In this document: positions 62,913 to 64,000 of the stretch, in pieces
Position numbering within the stretch: position 1 is the stretch's first letter
Layout of the letters: the number at the start of each line of letters is the position of its first letter
Assembly (NCBI RefSeq): GCF_030867385.1
Contig: NZ_JAPFBJ010000003.1
Coordinates: 124,001 to 188,000 of the forward strand
Direction of reading: 5' to 3'
Source of the DNA: Sphingobium sp. DEHP117
Lineage (GTDB): Bacteria; Pseudomonadota; Alphaproteobacteria; Sphingomonadales; Sphingomonadaceae
Length of the DNA: 64,000 bases
The notes under the pieces: generated by a model
What the model was told of the DNA's origin: nothing
The model's input: the letters and a program-made list of their open reading frames with translations, nothing else
Database searches by the model: none
Position numbers and translations under genes: made by a program

Positions 62913-64000
62913 TCAGCCTTTCTGCTGACGTTTGATTTCGGTGCGGACGCTGTGGCCGAGTGCATCGGCAATGAGCGCGCCCTGCTCCGCGAGGTGGCGC
63001 TTGGCGAGGCCGGTCGCAGGCGAGGCGGACGCCTTGCGTCCCGCATAGCGCGCGCGCATCGGCGCCTTGCCTGCAGCATCGAGCGCCTGCTCGATAAAAG
63101 GCTCGACAAAGAACCACGCGCCATTGTTGCGCGGCTCCTCCTGACACCAGATCACCTCTTCGAGATTGGTCATCCGGGCCAGACGAACGGCGAGCGCCTC
63201 GGTCGGAAAAGGATAGATCTGCTCGATGCGAACGATCTGCGTGCCTTTATCTCCCGCCGCGTCGCGCGCCTCGATGAGGTCATAGGCAACCTTGCCGGTG
63301 CAGAGCACGAGGCGTTTGGTCTCCTTGTCTGGGGCCGGATTAGTGTCTGAAAGGATGCGCATGAAGTGATGCGCGCCCATGAAATCCTCCGCCTTGCTCA
63401 CGGCCAGCTTGTGCCGCAGCAGAGACTTGGGCGCCATGATGATCAGCGGCTTGCGGAACGGACGCAGCATCTGACGGCGCAGAATGTGGAAATAGTTTGC
63501 CGGCGTCGTGCAGTTCGCGACCTGGATATTGCCCTCGGCGCAGAGTTGGAGGAACCGCTCCAGCCGGGCCGAGCTGTGTTCCGGCCCCTGCCCCTCATAA
63601 CCATGCGGCAGCAACAGCACGAGACCGTTGGCGCGCAGCCATTTGGATTCGGACGAGGCGATATACTGGTCGATCATGATCTGCGCGCCGTTGGCGAAAT
63701 CGCCGAACTGCGCCTCCCAGATCACGAGGCTCTTGGGATCGGCCATCGCATAGCCATATTCGAAGCCAAGCACGCCATATTCGGACAGCGGGCTATCCAG
63801 CACCTCGAAAGTGCCGTGCGGGATCGTCGATAGCGGGATGTAGCGCTTTTCCGTTTCCTGATCGAGCCAGACAGCGTGGCGATGACTGAAGGTGCCACGC
63901 CCGGAGTCCTGCCCCGACAGGCGCACACCATAGCCTTCCGAAAGCAGGCTGCCGAATGCCAGCGCTTCGCCGGTTGCCCAGTCGAACCCCTCACCGCTCT
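62913..64000 (-). CDS. sucA: 2-oxoglutarate dehydrogenase E1, C-terminal part
   Basis: The gene runs off the right edge, so only about the last 362 residues are seen. This is the pyrimidine-binding and C-terminal domain: FSHRHAVWLDQETEKRYIPL, the YEYGYAMADPKSLVIWEAQFGDFANGAQ stretch and VLLLPHGYEGQGPEHSSARLERFLQL (quoted in part) with its conserved His. The end has the SPATGLAKRHLAEQ tail. SucA decarboxylates 2-oxoglutarate with thiamine diphosphate. It is the first gene of the operon with sucB and lpd. Confidence 0.95.
   Translation of the reverse strand, partial: SGEGFDWATGEALAFGSLLSEGYGVRLSGQDSGRGTFSHRHAVWLDQETEKRYIPLSTIPHGTFEVLDSPLSEYGVLGFEYGYAMADPKSLVIWEAQFGDFANGAQIMIDQYIASSESKWLRANGLVLLLPHGYEGQGPEHSSARLERFLQLCAEGNIQVANCTTPANYFHILRRQMLRPFRKPLIIMAPKSLLRHKLAVSKAEDFMGAHHFMRILSDTNPAPDKETKRLVLCTGKVAYDLIEARDAAGDKGTQIVRIEQIYPFPTEALAVRLARMTNLEEVIWCQEEPRNNGAWFFVEPFIEQALDAAGKAPMRARYAGRKASASPATGLAKRHLAEQGALIADALGHSVRTEIKRQQKG

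Overview
The window reads as a chromosomal segment of a sphingomonad (Alphaproteobacteria, Sphingomonadales). The genus cannot be fixed from the sequence. The evidence is the GC-rich, densely packed genes, a class I fumarase, a Rrf2-led SUF operon, the branched-chain keto acid and 2-oxoglutarate dehydrogenase gene sets, a bacteriophytochrome paired with a heme oxygenase, and several families of short palindromic repeats. Nearly everything is housekeeping or conserved accessory chromosome. One AT-rich gene (29975-31843) and the less GC-rich end of a glycan-modification cluster stand out in composition.

Layout. 1-6.6 kb: end of an M16 peptidase, cytochrome b561, and a three-gene signalling unit (OmpR-type regulator, secreted LysM-FecR protein, CHASE2 histidine kinase). 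6.8-14.1 kb: the SUF iron-sulfur assembly operon on the minus strand (Rrf2 regulator, sufB, a DUF559 nuclease gene, small secreted protein, sufC, small secreted protein, sufD, sufS, DUF59 gene, sufA). It carries paired GC-rich palindromes, two of them in frame inside sufC and sufS. 14.2-24.4 kb: AraC regulator, a probable small RNA, pyrD, gamma-glutamyltransferase, acyl-CoA ligase, a run of small genes and fumarase. 24.4-29.9 kb: class I ribonucleotide reductase behind two NrdR-like boxes, with nrdA and nrdB separated by a cupin gene and three opposing DUF2171 genes. 30.0-31.8 kb: a stand-alone bacterial NACHT NTPase, the best anti-phage candidate here. 31.8-32.6 kb: gene-free, repeat-bearing DNA. 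32.6-39.2 kb: a translationally coupled sugar-modification cluster (oxidoreductase, aminotransferase, glycosyltransferase, acyltransferase, methyltransferase, sulfotransferase), followed by tRNA-Ser(GCU).

39.5-48.2 kb: prephenate dehydratase, membrane cytochrome c, the bphP-bphO phytochrome operon, a racemase-family protein, egtD-egtB for ergothioneine and a flavodoxin-like reductase. 48.4-52.7 kb: bkdA1-A2-B with a divergent Lrp-type regulator. 52.7-57.8 kb: cyclophilin, AI-2E permease, groES-groEL under a CIRCE operator, and an outer-membrane beta-barrel protein. 57.9-64 kb: SppA protease, a GFA-family protein, and lpd-sucB-sucA. The single lpd probably supplies E3 to the 2-oxoglutarate complex and possibly to the Bkd complex.

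The two most unusual items are the NACHT gene directly behind nrdB, and the DUF559 nuclease gene. The latter lies between inverted copies of the same palindrome that interrupts sufC and sufS, and it is bounded by two versions of the sufB 3' end. That arrangement suggests a small nuclease-associated mobile element with non-autonomous relatives.
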